Origin: Flavobacterium sp. JAS
Lineage (GTDB): Bacteria > Bacteroidota > Bacteroidia > Flavobacteriales > Flavobacteriaceae
DNA: 64,000 nucleotides
Direction: 5' to 3'
NCBI RefSeq assembly: GCF_020991455.1
Contig: NZ_JAJMOX010000007.1
Location: forward strand, 124,001-188,000
Made by a program: the position numbers and the translations under genes. Below, in pieces: positions 38,559 to 48,032 of the stretch (position 1 is the stretch's first letter; each line of letters begins with the position of its first letter). Under the pieces are notes generated by a model. That model did no database searches. It saw nothing but the letters and a program-made list of their open reading frames with translations, and was not told the origin of the DNA.

Positions 38559-40574
38559 TTAGTTTAACTCTTTATCTTCTAAAAGCAGCATTAAATAATG
38601 AGAGGCTGACCAGCTAAAGTTAAAGGCTTCTAATCCTTTTCCAGTAACGGGCTGATAGTTTTCTCTAATTGATGTGCCTTTGTCTAAAACTCCCTGGGCA
38701 TTATAAATTAGTTTGTGCGCTAATTCGTTTGCTTGGGTGTTGTAACCGTATTTCTCTAATCCGTTTATTCCAAAATAACTTTGATCCAACCAAACCGGTC
38801 CTCTCCAATAGCCGCCTTCGGGTTTGAATTTAGGATGATTTGCCGCCAATGTTGGTAAAGGAACAAAAGTGTTTAACGAATTTGTGTCCATCATATTTGC
38901 TTTGGCTGCTTTGGCTTGTTCCGATGTTGCTACTTCTGCCCAAATTGGCAAATATCCTTCGCAGCCCATTGCTTTTATCAATGTTTTTCCGTCGATTGTG
39001 GTGTCGTAAAACCAACCTGTTTGAGCGTCCCAAAACTGAGTTTGAATTTTAGCTTTTAAAGTTACACTTTGCTCTTTCCATTTTTTAGCTTCTTGGGTTA
39101 GTTTTAAAACGGCTGCCATTTTATTCAGATAGTTTTTCTCAGCAAATAAAAATGAGTTTAAATCAACACTTTCCTGATCTAATGAATAGGCTTTTTCTGC
39201 GTTTTTCAGGATTTTACTATCATCAAAACGAACGGCATTATCCATTCCGCTTTCCCATTTTGCTGCGATTACCGTTCCGTCTGTTGAGCCAAATTCGCAT
39301 AAACCGTCCTGATCGTGATCACGCTCTTTGTACCACCAATTGTGATATAATTTCAGTTTTGGATAAAACTCTTTTAGGAAAGTAACGTCTTTTGTTTTTT
39401 CATAAATTTTCCAGATTGCCCAAGCTGCAAGCGGCGCTTTTGTATTTCGATAATTGTTTTCTTCCAGAAGATTATCTCTGTAGATACAATCCGGAATAAA
39501 TCCGTTTGGTTCCTGATAATCGAATAAAGCACGCATTTGATTCTTTGCTAATTCCGAATCATAATTGGCTACAGCAACAGCATGTTTCCAACTGTCCCAA
39601 GCCCAAAAACCGTGAAACCATTCGTAGTTGTAACTCGGAAAAAGTCCGCCGTGTTTTAATCCTTCCGCTGCAATTCTGGTATTGTTTTGTAGTGTCAAAA
39701 GTAGTTTTGCAATCAAATCAGAATAAACGGCGTCTTTGTAAATGCTTTTCTTTTTGGCAATTAATTGTGCCAATTGTTTTTCTTTTTCTTTTTGTGTGTT
39801 GTTCAATAACGTGTTGAAGGCTGTTTTTGCTATTACTTCCTTTTCATTTTTCCATGAATACTGAGCAAAAATGAACGTTTGGGCAACTACAATTTCTTTA
39901 GTTTCATTTGGTTTTAATACCAATTTTTCTGTCTTTGCTTTATAACCTTGTTTTGTAATTTCGATTTCTGGATCGCTGTTCAAAAACTCAATATAACCTG
40001 TGGCCGTACTTCTCGTAGAAGTGATTTTTAAAGCTTTTCCTTCTTTAGACAATTGTAAATCGTCTAAAAAAATGTTTGAATCATACCAAGGAAAAAGTGT
40101 GATCGTTTTTCCTGATTTATTGGTAATACTTGTTTTTTGTAATGCCGAATGTCCTGATAAAAAAACTAATTGCTGTTTTATCGCTATTTTTTCATTTTTA
40201 AATTCTTGTTCTAAATGGCTGTTGTAGCTGTTTTGAGCAAGCAATGAAGTTTTCCAATTAATGGCTTCTTGTTTGTTTTCATCCTTTAGCTGCAGCGAAA
40301 CAAACGATGGACTTAACCAAACGCCGTTTTGTTCTGTCATTAAAAATGGTCCTGAAAATCCTGCCTGAACTTCTGATGCGTCTAAGAATCCAAATGCAAA
40401 CCATGCGCCTTTATCTGAGAATGCCAATGGTTTTCTGTCTGTCGCATTTGTTGGGTTTCCTTTGTAATTTATACTATTTTTGGCCGATTCTAAGTTTGGA
40501 AAACTCTTTTGAGACCAACCACATTGTACTATAATAAAGGATGCAAGAATGAAAAATATTTTCTTTTTGCCCAT
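38559..40574 (-). CDS. GH63-like alpha-glucosidase (YgjK/MOGS-type)
   Basis: The 671-residue protein has a signal (IIVQCGWSQ, possibly lipoprotein Cys18). It has an N-terminal beta-sandwich (about 30-250) and an (alpha/alpha)6 barrel. GH63/YgjK-type landmarks are GLFPSYNYEWFHGFWAWDS (about 310-328), RALFDYQEPNGFIPDC, the candidate general acid Asp445 in WESGMDN, YWRGPVWLDQSY (about 589-600) and the candidate base Glu638 in SIRENYQP. GH63 members cut alpha-linked glucose. From memory, YgjK has been characterised with Glc-alpha-1,2-Gal as product or ligand of engineered variants, which is the collagen disaccharide. That makes it a plausible collagen-glycan glucosidase. A GH37/trehalase relative is less likely. 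A signal peptide places it outside the cytoplasm. Confidence 0.85.
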   Translation of the reverse strand: MGKKKIFFILASFIIVQCGWSQKSFPNLESAKNSINYKGNPTNATDRKPLAFSDKGAWFAFGFLDASEVQAGFSGPFLMTEQNGVWLSPSFVSLQLKDENKQEAINWKTSLLAQNSYNSHLEQEFKNEKIAIKQQLVFLSGHSALQKTSITNKSGKTITLFPWYDSNIFLDDLQLSKEGKALKITSTRSTATGYIEFLNSDPEIEITKQGYKAKTEKLVLKPNETKEIVVAQTFIFAQYSWKNEKEVIAKTAFNTLLNNTQKEKEKQLAQLIAKKKSIYKDAVYSDLIAKLLLTLQNNTRIAAEGLKHGGLFPSYNYEWFHGFWAWDSWKHAVAVANYDSELAKNQMRALFDYQEPNGFIPDCIYRDNLLEENNYRNTKAPLAAWAIWKIYEKTKDVTFLKEFYPKLKLYHNWWYKERDHDQDGLCEFGSTDGTVIAAKWESGMDNAVRFDDSKILKNAEKAYSLDQESVDLNSFLFAEKNYLNKMAAVLKLTQEAKKWKEQSVTLKAKIQTQFWDAQTGWFYDTTIDGKTLIKAMGCEGYLPIWAEVATSEQAKAAKANMMDTNSLNTFVPLPTLAANHPKFKPEGGYWRGPVWLDQSYFGINGLEKYGYNTQANELAHKLIYNAQGVLDKGTSIRENYQPVTGKGLEAFNFSWSASHYLMLLLEDKELN

Positions 40575-40651
40575 GTTATTTTGTTTTTATGATGTGTTTT
40601 TAATTAGATATCTGCCTGTTCTTCTTATGAACAAGATGATACCTTTAGATA

Positions 40652-40688
40652 AAAAAGAATAGCCCAAGAAATATAGGCTATTCTTTTT
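40652..40688 (-). terminator. Terminator-like hairpin between susD and GH63 genes
   Basis: AAAAAGAATAGCC and GGCTATTCTTTTT form a 13-bp stem with an 11-base loop. In the minus direction a T-run follows. It lies 23 bases past the susD stop and 78 bases before the GH63 start, so it would reduce read-through and split the locus into at least two transcript levels. Confidence 0.8.
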
Positions 40689-40710
40689 AAAATTAAAATC
40701 ATTTACAGTA

Positions 40711-42210
40711 TTAATTTGTTTGTAATTCTGTCAATGGAATTGGGTAAAAGTTGTTTTTTGACGCATCAAAACCAGTACGGCCAACGGCATCAAGCGCAGC
40801 TTTTGTTTTTCCCCAACGACGTAAATCATAAAAACGGTAGTTTTCAAGAGGGAATTCTAAGATTCTTTCGTGCTCGATTTGTGCTTTTACCTCAGCAGCA
40901 GTTGTTCCTGTCATTCCAGGCATATCTGCTCTTGCACGAACTTTGTCGATGTACGCAATCGCTTCTGCGCTACGTCCTAATTCGTTCAGTGTTTCGGCTT
41001 GCATCAACAATACATTGGCATATCTCATCAATGGAATATTGATTGCGGTAAACTCCTGATTCATTTTCTCCTGAGTACTTGGTATGTATCTGCGATAAAC
41101 CGGTTTGTCTGTATCTCCAAATTTTTCATCGTAAGTTGTTCCTAAAACCAATGGGTTATTTGGATCATTAAAATAAGGATCTTTGAAGAAAATTGTGCTG
41201 TAAAGGCGTGTATCATAATTTCCTGTAGTGGCAATCTTTCCTTCTTTTTTGAATTCGTTTACAAGCATTGCACTCGGAAGAATTTCATCCCAACCTCCAA
41301 GTTCAGATGATGCCATCCAATAGTGAAGTGCATTGCGGTAGAATGCTCCATTTGCTGTGGTTTCTGAGAATTGCAATTCGAAGATAGATTCTTTAGTGTT
41401 TTTTGTAGTTCCGTCAAACATCGAAACATAATCTTTCACTAACTCGTATCCTTGTACTTTGTTAAGTGCAGTAAGGGCTTCATTTAAGAATGCTTGTTTT
41501 TGAGCTGTTTCTTCATAGGCTCTTGTCAAATAAGCAAATCCAAGGTAACTGTTTGCTGCTCCGCTTGTAGCACGACCTGTTTTATCCGAAGATTGTTTTG
41601 CAGGAAGTACATCGGCAACGGCTTTGAATTCTTTTGTAATAAAATCCCAAGCTGCTGCACGTGTTGCTAAGGGAACACTTAGATCACTTTCTTTAGTAAC
41701 GTATTTGTCTCTAATGTAAATTTGATCCCAGTTCAAAAGCAATTTCATGTGATAATAGGCACGTAAGAAACGAGCTTCGGCTTCAATTTGTTTGCGGTCA
41801 GCATCGTTTAATGTTGCTGTGGGAACTTGTGGTAATTTATCAATTACCTGATTGGCATTACTGATTCCTCTGTAATTAATTTTCCAGTAACTGGTAAACT
41901 GGCTGTTTCCGTTTGTGTAGGTAAATGTGGAAAGTTCTACCCAGTTTTGGTAGTTCAAAGCGTCACTTCCTAATTCGTTTAAGTCTTCGCGATAAGCCTC
42001 AACCGGCCATTTAACTTCGGCGAAAGCCCATTCGTCAACGGCGCATTCTAATTGTGAATAGGTTGATGCCAGAGCAGATTCGGCATCGGCTTTATTTCTC
42101 CAGAAATTCTCTGAAGTAAGTTGGTCCGGAGATTGTTGGTCCAGATAATCACTACAACTTGTGATGCTAAACAGACCTATAGTGGATAATACTAAAAATA
42201 TCTTTTTCAT
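40711..42210 (-). CDS. SusD/RagB-family binding lipoprotein, locus 2
   Basis: The 499-residue lipoprotein has the lipobox SITSC (Cys19), then SDYLDQQSPDQLTSENFW, the TPR motif AEARFLRAYYHMKLLLNWDQ and the C-terminal signature LEFPLENYRFYDLRRWGKT. It is expected on the cell surface over the SusC barrel, where it captures the imported ligand. It follows susC by 23 bases. The ligand is unknown. By gene context I propose a small glyco-amino acid or glycopeptide rather than a long polysaccharide. Confidence 0.95.
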   Translation of the reverse strand: MKKIFLVLSTIGLFSITSCSDYLDQQSPDQLTSENFWRNKADAESALASTYSQLECAVDEWAFAEVKWPVEAYREDLNELGSDALNYQNWVELSTFTYTNGNSQFTSYWKINYRGISNANQVIDKLPQVPTATLNDADRKQIEAEARFLRAYYHMKLLLNWDQIYIRDKYVTKESDLSVPLATRAAAWDFITKEFKAVADVLPAKQSSDKTGRATSGAANSYLGFAYLTRAYEETAQKQAFLNEALTALNKVQGYELVKDYVSMFDGTTKNTKESIFELQFSETTANGAFYRNALHYWMASSELGGWDEILPSAMLVNEFKKEGKIATTGNYDTRLYSTIFFKDPYFNDPNNPLVLGTTYDEKFGDTDKPVYRRYIPSTQEKMNQEFTAINIPLMRYANVLLMQAETLNELGRSAEAIAYIDKVRARADMPGMTGTTAAEVKAQIEHERILEFPLENYRFYDLRRWGKTKAALDAVGRTGFDASKNNFYPIPLTELQTN

Positions 42211-42233
42211 GATAATGTCTTTTTTAAATAGAA

Positions 42234-45200
42234 TTAAAATATATACTGAACTCCAGATACAAATGATCTTGTAAATGGATATACAAAACGGTCAACACCT
42301 GTGTCAATTACTGAGGCACGTGAGAATTCAGGATCAATACCTGAATAATTGGTGATGGTAAACAAGTTCTCAACACTTACATAAAATCTAAGTTTGTCGA
42401 TTTTTGCTTTTCCTAACATTTTGCTTGGAATAGTATATCCCAATTGTATTTGGCGCATTCTAATAAAATCTCCACTTTCAAGAAAACGATCAGATTCACG
42501 ACTGTTTCCATTTGGGTCTTGCAATACTGCACGTGGTATATTACTGTGATTTTCCGGTGTCCATGAATTTAAAGTCGAAGCCAACATATTGGTTCCTGAA
42601 TTCATAGATTCGTAGAAATATCTGTTTCCGTTGTATAATTTATTACCCCAGCCACTTCCAATCAAAGCAGAGAAATCAAAACCTTTATAACTTGCGCCTA
42701 AGCTAAGGTTCACTTCTAATTTTGGTAATCCTGTTCCTGCGTATGCTTTGTCATTTTCGTCAATAACTCCGTCTCCGTTCAAATCTTTGAAACGAATATC
42801 TCCGGGCTGAGCGTTTGGCTGTAATAAAACACCATTTTTACTGTGTGCATTTACTTCCTCTGCAGTTTGGAAAATACCATCTGTTTGATACAAATAAAAT
42901 CCACTAATTGGACTTCCTACACGTGCCTGAGTCGGGAAATGTTCGTCTCCATATTTTAATCCTTCTCCGTAAATGGTTTGTCCTTGGTTTGCCAATTCTA
43001 CTACTTTGTTTTTAAGAGTCGTAAAATTTAAACCTGCATTGTATTTGAATTCATTAACCTGATCGCGGTAATTTACTTCAAATTCGAATCCGCTGTTGCT
43101 GATTTTACCTACGTTAAGAACCGGATCGTCGATTCCTGCAGATGGAGCCAGTTTTTTGGTAATAAGCAAATTGTCAGTTACATTGTGGTAGTAGTTCATC
43201 GAACCGCTAATTTTTCCTTTTAAAAGGGTATAATCGATACCAATATTTTTAGAATCTGTAGTTTCCCATTGTAAATTTCTGTTTTCTAAAGCTGTTGCAA
43301 TACTTCCCGGCCAAGGGTTGCTTCCAATTCCTTGTACATAACCATTTCCTAAAGAGTTACCCGTTTTAATCAAAGTATTTGCTGAGTAATAACCTAAAGC
43401 GGCTTCGTTACCCAATTGTCCCCAGCTTGCACGTAATTTTAAAGTAGAAAGAATCATATCTTTTGGGAAGAAATCTTCTTGCTCGATTTTCCATCCTAAT
43501 GCAACAGATGGGAATGTTCCCCAACGACTGTCTTCTCCAAATTTAGACGAGCCATCTCTTCTAACGGTTACTTGCAATAAGTAACGATCATTGTAGGAGT
43601 AGTTTAACCTGCTAAAGAATGATACACGATTGTATTGAAATTTTGAACCATCGGCAGCGTAAGTTCCTCCTTTTCCTGCACCAATTGTTTCAAATCCAGG
43701 ATCAAGGAACCCAGATGGACGGTCGATAGAAACCAATTGTCCGTTTTCTACAGTATAGTCTGTTGTTTTACCTTCTACACTAACCTGATTCCAGTTTGAT
43801 GCCTGGCTATTAAAAGTATTACCAATCATTAATCCAAAAACATGTTTTCCAAAAGTTTTATCAACTGTGATGATATTGTCTAATATCTGCTCGTTCCAGG
43901 TTGTTCTCAATTCCGATTGCATCGGATAAAGATGAACTTCTTTTGGATTTGCAATAAACGGCGGGAAATGTGCTGTTTGCTGATTGTTTTTAACGCGGTA
44001 AGAATAGGCTAATTTGTATTTCAACCAAGGTGCAATATTTGTGGTTATGGCAATATTTGCGGTTAAATCTTGTCCTACGTCATTGCTTTTTCTAAAATGC
44101 TCTTCGGCAACGGGATTTGTTGCAGCCGGTAAACCGTTTTTATCTGCCAATCCATAACCGTATGGTTGTGTTTGGTCGTAAACCGGAACTAAAGGCGCCA
44201 TTGTATAAACTTCTTTTAACTGGAAATTAGGCAATGCATTTTGTGTTCCTATATAGGCCATTTTTCCGTCTACGTCAAAAATAGATTTTTTGAAACTAAC
44301 TCTTGCACTAGCGGTTTGCTGACCAAATTCATTATCAATTACAATTCCTTTTTGCTTTACGAAATTACCATATAAAGCAAATTTAAAATCACCTTGTCTT
44401 CCCTGAACTCCTAAACCGTAGTTTTGAGTAAATCCAGAACGGAAAACCTCATCCTGCCAATCTGTATTAACATCAGATGGAGCGGTAATATAAGCCGGAA
44501 GCGGTTTTGGTGAAGTGGCATATTTGTTGTACTCATCATACATTCTTTTATTCACAGTACGGTATCCGTCAGCGTCTAATAAATCTAATGTTTTTGATGG
44601 ATTTGTAATGCTTAAAAAGGAGCTAAAATCTACTTTTACGCCTTCTTTTTGTCCATTTTTAGTAGTAACGATAATTACACCATTAGCAGCAACTGATCCG
44701 TAAATTGCAGCCGCAGCACCATCTTTAAGAACCTCCATAGATTCTATATTGGTTGGGTTAATGGTGTTAATAGATCCTTGAAATCCGTCAATGATATAAA
44801 GTGGCTCTGTAGCTCCAAAGGTATTTACCCCACGGATTTTTACGCTTACAGAAGCTCCTGCAACACCACCGCTTTTTTGCACATTTACCCCGGCAACTAA
44901 ACCTTGAAGTGCCTCGGCCGGACTTGTTGTAGCTCTGGTTTCAAGACTTTCTTTTTTAACGGTTGAAATAGCTCCGGTAACGTTGCTCTTTTTCTGAGAA
45001 CCGTAACCAATGATAACTACTTCATTGAGTTTATTGGTTTCTTCCTGCATAACCACATTAAATTCTGTGCGATTGTTTACAGCTTCGCTTTTTCCTATGA
45101 ATCCCATATACGAGAAAACGATAACCGGGTCTACAAGACTTGAGGAATATACCAGGGTATAATTTCCATCAATGTCAGTTGCGGCATTGTACTTAGAGTC

Positions 45201-45356
45201 TTTGATAGAAATACTTACACCTGGGAGCGTATTATTTTTATCATCAGTAACTTTTCCTGAAATTGTTTTTTGTGCTTGTGCAAAGTTGATCCCTGGCAGC
45301 CACAAACATAACAGTAAAGGAATCAAATTTAGCTTCCTAACTAATAGTTTTTTCAT
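42234..45356 (-). CDS. SusC/RagA-type TonB-linked outer-membrane transporter, locus 2
   Basis: The 1040-residue transporter has a signal ending INFAQAQK. A carboxypeptidase-like domain follows (about 28-110, KTISGKVTDDKNNTLPGVSI), then the SusC motif LNEVVIIGYGSQKK. Next are a plug with SVKIRGVNTFGATEPLYIID and MEVLKDGAAAAIYGSVAANG, and a barrel ending SFVSGVQYIF. A perfect 8-bp inverted repeat lies 74-98 bases upstream (45430-45454). The gene sits between the ALDH7 and susD genes on the same strand. SusC transporters are usually glycan importers, but some import glycopeptides or peptides, so the proposed ligand is possible. Confidence 0.95.
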   Translation of the reverse strand: MKKLLVRKLNLIPLLLCLWLPGINFAQAQKTISGKVTDDKNNTLPGVSISIKDSKYNAATDIDGNYTLVYSSSLVDPVIVFSYMGFIGKSEAVNNRTEFNVVMQEETNKLNEVVIIGYGSQKKSNVTGAISTVKKESLETRATTSPAEALQGLVAGVNVQKSGGVAGASVSVKIRGVNTFGATEPLYIIDGFQGSINTINPTNIESMEVLKDGAAAAIYGSVAANGVIIVTTKNGQKEGVKVDFSSFLSITNPSKTLDLLDADGYRTVNKRMYDEYNKYATSPKPLPAYITAPSDVNTDWQDEVFRSGFTQNYGLGVQGRQGDFKFALYGNFVKQKGIVIDNEFGQQTASARVSFKKSIFDVDGKMAYIGTQNALPNFQLKEVYTMAPLVPVYDQTQPYGYGLADKNGLPAATNPVAEEHFRKSNDVGQDLTANIAITTNIAPWLKYKLAYSYRVKNNQQTAHFPPFIANPKEVHLYPMQSELRTTWNEQILDNIITVDKTFGKHVFGLMIGNTFNSQASNWNQVSVEGKTTDYTVENGQLVSIDRPSGFLDPGFETIGAGKGGTYAADGSKFQYNRVSFFSRLNYSYNDRYLLQVTVRRDGSSKFGEDSRWGTFPSVALGWKIEQEDFFPKDMILSTLKLRASWGQLGNEAALGYYSANTLIKTGNSLGNGYVQGIGSNPWPGSIATALENRNLQWETTDSKNIGIDYTLLKGKISGSMNYYHNVTDNLLITKKLAPSAGIDDPVLNVGKISNSGFEFEVNYRDQVNEFKYNAGLNFTTLKNKVVELANQGQTIYGEGLKYGDEHFPTQARVGSPISGFYLYQTDGIFQTAEEVNAHSKNGVLLQPNAQPGDIRFKDLNGDGVIDENDKAYAGTGLPKLEVNLSLGASYKGFDFSALIGSGWGNKLYNGNRYFYESMNSGTNMLASTLNSWTPENHSNIPRAVLQDPNGNSRESDRFLESGDFIRMRQIQLGYTIPSKMLGKAKIDKLRFYVSVENLFTITNYSGIDPEFSRASVIDTGVDRFVYPFTRSFVSGVQYIF

Positions 45357-45429
45357 TTTGGTAATGGTTTTTTGTTAATTAAAATTCTCGCTTTTTTTAG
45401 TTTTTTATTTGCATTGTGGCAATTTACCG

Positions 45430-45454
45430 GGTCAGTGGTGGTAAAACACTGACC
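45430..45454. promoter_or_regulatory. Perfect 8-bp inverted repeat upstream of locus 2 susC
   Basis: GGTCAGTG (45430-45437) and CACTGACC (45447-45454) flank a 9-base spacer. No T-run follows in either direction, so a terminator is unlikely. A dimeric-regulator operator or an mRNA leader hairpin fits better. Confidence 0.45.
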
Positions 45455-45514
45455 AAATAAATTACGGTATTCTCCTTATGGTGACTTTGGTATAAGCTTC
45501 AGTTCTAGATCGGC

Positions 45515-47068
45515 TTATAAGTCAAATTTTATTCCTTGTGCTAATGGCAAACTCGTAGTGTAGTTAATTGTATTTGTTTGTCTTCGCATGTAAACTTTCC
45601 AGGCATCAGATCCGGATTCTCTACCTCCGCCTGTTTCTTTTTCTCCACCAAAAGCGCCTCCAATTTCAGCGCCTGATGTTCCGATATTTACGTTTGCAAT
45701 ACCGCAGTCAGAACCTGTAACAGATAAAAACAATTCGGCTTCTCTTAAATTATTTGTCATAATCGCTGAAGACAATCCTTGTCCTACACCGTTTTGAATT
45801 GCAATAGCATCCTCTACAGTTCCTGAATATTTTAATAAGTACAATACTGGGGCAAAAGTTTCGTGTTGTACAATTTCAAATGAGTTATCAGCTTCTGCAA
45901 TGGCAGGTTTCACATAACAGCCGCTTTCGTAACCTTCTCCTGAGAGTACACCGCCTTCAACAAGGATTTTTCCTCCTTGGGCAACTACTTTTTCAAGAGC
46001 CTGGTTGTACATCTCAACAGCATGTTTGTCAATTAGCGGACCAACATGGTTTTTCTCGTCTAATGGGTTTCCGATGCGCAATTGTTTGTAGGCTGAAACT
46101 ATTGCATCTTTAACTTTATCATAAATACTTTCGTGAATGATCAAACGACGTGTCGATGTACATCTTTGTCCTGCAGTTCCTACAGCTCCAAAAACAGCTC
46201 CAATAACTGTCATTTTAATATCTGCATCCGGCGTTACAATGATGGCATTGTTTCCACCTAATTCTAATAAAGAATTTCCTAAACGTCCAGCAACTACCTG
46301 CGCTACGATTTTACCCATACGAGTAGAACCTGTTGCCGAAATTAACGGAACACGTTTATCGCTTGTCAACAACTCTCCTATTTTGTAATCGCCATTGATA
46401 AGGCAAGAAATTCCTTCGGGAAGATTGTTCTCTTTGATAACCTCAGCGATAATATTCTGGCAGGCAATACCGCAAAGAGGTGTTTTCTCTGATGGTTTCC
46501 AAACACAAACATCTCCACAGATCCAAGCCAAAGCCGTATTCCAGGCCCAAACTGCAACCGGAAAGTTGAATGCCGAAATGATTCCAACAACTCCCAATGG
46601 ATGATATTGCTCGTACATTCTGTGTCCAGGACGCTCAGAGTGCATGGTCAATCCGTGTAGCTGACGCGAAAGTCCTACTGCAAAATCACAGATATCGATC
46701 ATTTCCTGAACTTCTCCGTAACCTTCCTGCAAGGATTTCCCCATTTCATAAGAAACCAGTTTACCTAAAGCTTCTTTGTTCTTGCGTAATTTTTCTCCAA
46801 ACTGACGGACGATTTCTCCGCGTTGTGGCGCTGGCATTACTCTGAACTCTTTGAAAGCAGCCGTAGCTGATTCCATTACTTTTTCATAATCAGCAGCAGT
46901 CGAGGTTTTAATTTTTCCAATTAATTCTCCATCAACCGGAGAATAACTTTCTAAAATTTCTCCGGTTGAAAAATTGTTTAATCCCGTTGAAGTTCCTTCG
47001 TTAATTTCCTTTATTCCTAATTGATCTAAAGCTTCTTTAATTCCGAATCCTAATTCTGTTTCTGTCAT
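45515..47068 (-). CDS. amaB: ALDH7-family alpha-aminoadipate-semialdehyde (P6C) dehydrogenase
   Basis: The 517-residue aldehyde dehydrogenase closely resembles human ALDH7A1 (antiquitin) throughout its C-terminal half: LLELGGNNAIIVTPDAD, the catalytic Cys in GTAGQRCTSTRRL, GSDCGIANVNIGTSGAEIGG and FGGEKETGGGRESGSDAWK. ALDH7 enzymes oxidise 2-aminoadipate semialdehyde, which equilibrates with piperideine-6-carboxylate, to 2-aminoadipate using NAD. This is a step of lysine and hydroxylysine breakdown. The HglS-like gene lies 110 bases upstream on the same strand. Family assignment is firm and substrate is very likely. The symbol amaB is used by analogy with Pseudomonas. Confidence 0.92.
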   Translation of the reverse strand: MTETELGFGIKEALDQLGIKEINEGTSTGLNNFSTGEILESYSPVDGELIGKIKTSTAADYEKVMESATAAFKEFRVMPAPQRGEIVRQFGEKLRKNKEALGKLVSYEMGKSLQEGYGEVQEMIDICDFAVGLSRQLHGLTMHSERPGHRMYEQYHPLGVVGIISAFNFPVAVWAWNTALAWICGDVCVWKPSEKTPLCGIACQNIIAEVIKENNLPEGISCLINGDYKIGELLTSDKRVPLISATGSTRMGKIVAQVVAGRLGNSLLELGGNNAIIVTPDADIKMTVIGAVFGAVGTAGQRCTSTRRLIIHESIYDKVKDAIVSAYKQLRIGNPLDEKNHVGPLIDKHAVEMYNQALEKVVAQGGKILVEGGVLSGEGYESGCYVKPAIAEADNSFEIVQHETFAPVLYLLKYSGTVEDAIAIQNGVGQGLSSAIMTNNLREAELFLSVTGSDCGIANVNIGTSGAEIGGAFGGEKETGGGRESGSDAWKVYMRRQTNTINYTTSLPLAQGIKFDL

Positions 47069-47178
47069 TGCGACTTTTATTTATTTGTTATTCTGCTTTT
47101 ATCAAAAAAACTAGACAATAGTTTGTACTCAGAAAAGCTTTTCTCTTGTCTTGTTTTTTCTGCAAAAAGTTGATTTTA

Positions 47179-47994
47179 TTATTTAGTTTCCTGCAACTTT
47201 ACATCTGTACTTTCAAAAATTTTATCAGCAGATGAAGCCACAAATCCTTGGTACAATTCTCCGTTTGACATTGGGTAACGAAGTGCAAATTCATAATAGC
47301 AAGATGGGATTTCGATAGCTCCTTCTTCAAAATCCACTACGTATAAATCAGCCAATGTGCTTGATTGTTCTAATAGTTGCTCTGGAGTTCCTTTGATTTT
47401 TCCACCAGATGCGTTTAGTTTCCATCCGCTTTCTTCAAGGAAGTTGTTTAATTCTTCTAATGTTTTAAATTCTTTTAAAGCATTAGTATTTATAGTGAAG
47501 TGATTGGCTCTAAAACCGTAAACGTACATCCAAGCTGCATATTCAGATTCTTCTAATAATGATTTGTAGATGGCTTGCGAGTTTCCTTTCCAAACAGAAC
47601 CGCTTAAAACCAATTCAGGATCGTTGAATACATTTTGATCACAGCTGTTCAATATATTCTGTACTGTCTGCTGCAAATCAGCTGAGCATTTTTCTAATTC
47701 TAATTCAGAAATAAAAATTCTTGGAGCGCTTTTATCTGTTGCATGCTCATAATGTTTGGCATATAATTTTTTGGTTTCAAAATCATATTCCCCTTTTGCC
47801 TGATAACCAACATTCAAAAAAGGTTTTTCTAATACCTCAATATTAACACGTTTATCATTGAAAGTACGAATTGCGATATGGTCGTTCTGGATTTCTTCGC
47901 CTCTGTCTTCTAATAGTTCATGTATTTTTCTTGCAGATGGAGTAATATCAGCATATTGCTCCCATAGTTTCGTAAGTAATTGATCTTTATTCAT
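47179..47994 (-). CDS. DUF1338/VOC-fold protein, HglS-like 2-oxoadipate dioxygenase/decarboxylase
   Basis: I start this gene at the ATG at 47994 (MNKDQLL). An earlier ATG at 48027 would add eleven residues with no family look. The 271-residue product has the DUF1338 metal site in order: His39 in NDHIAIRTF, His165 in ANHFTINTN and Glu235 in CYYEFALR, two His and one Glu. HglS enzymes convert 2-oxoadipate, oxygen and water to D-2-hydroxyglutarate and CO2. Classical bacterial HglS is longer, so this is a short form. Its neighbours ALDH7 (making 2-aminoadipate) and a YdiJ-like dehydrogenase (using D-2-hydroxyglutarate) support the role. The Lrp regulator is divergent. A -7-like TAGATTTG lies at 48032-48025 upstream. 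Confidence 0.85.
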   Translation of the reverse strand: MNKDQLLTKLWEQYADITPSARKIHELLEDRGEEIQNDHIAIRTFNDKRVNIEVLEKPFLNVGYQAKGEYDFETKKLYAKHYEHATDKSAPRIFISELELEKCSADLQQTVQNILNSCDQNVFNDPELVLSGSVWKGNSQAIYKSLLEESEYAAWMYVYGFRANHFTINTNALKEFKTLEELNNFLEESGWKLNASGGKIKGTPEQLLEQSSTLADLYVVDFEEGAIEIPSCYYEFALRYPMSNGELYQGFVASSADKIFESTDVKLQETK

Positions 47995-48024
47995 TTTAGC
48001 TTTATAAATAGTGTGATTATGACA

Positions 48025-48032
48025 CAAATCTA
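48025..48032 (-). promoter_or_regulatory. Putative -7 element of the HglS-like gene
   Basis: On the minus strand TAGATTTG fits TAnnTTTG and lies about 31 bases before the ATG at 47994. A -33 element is not clear. Confidence 0.35.

Noticed and set aside
47995..48027. Upstream ATG of the DUF1338 gene
   Set aside because: It adds eleven residues rich in His and Lys, lies at the predicted -7 element, and family sequence begins at the ATG at 47994.
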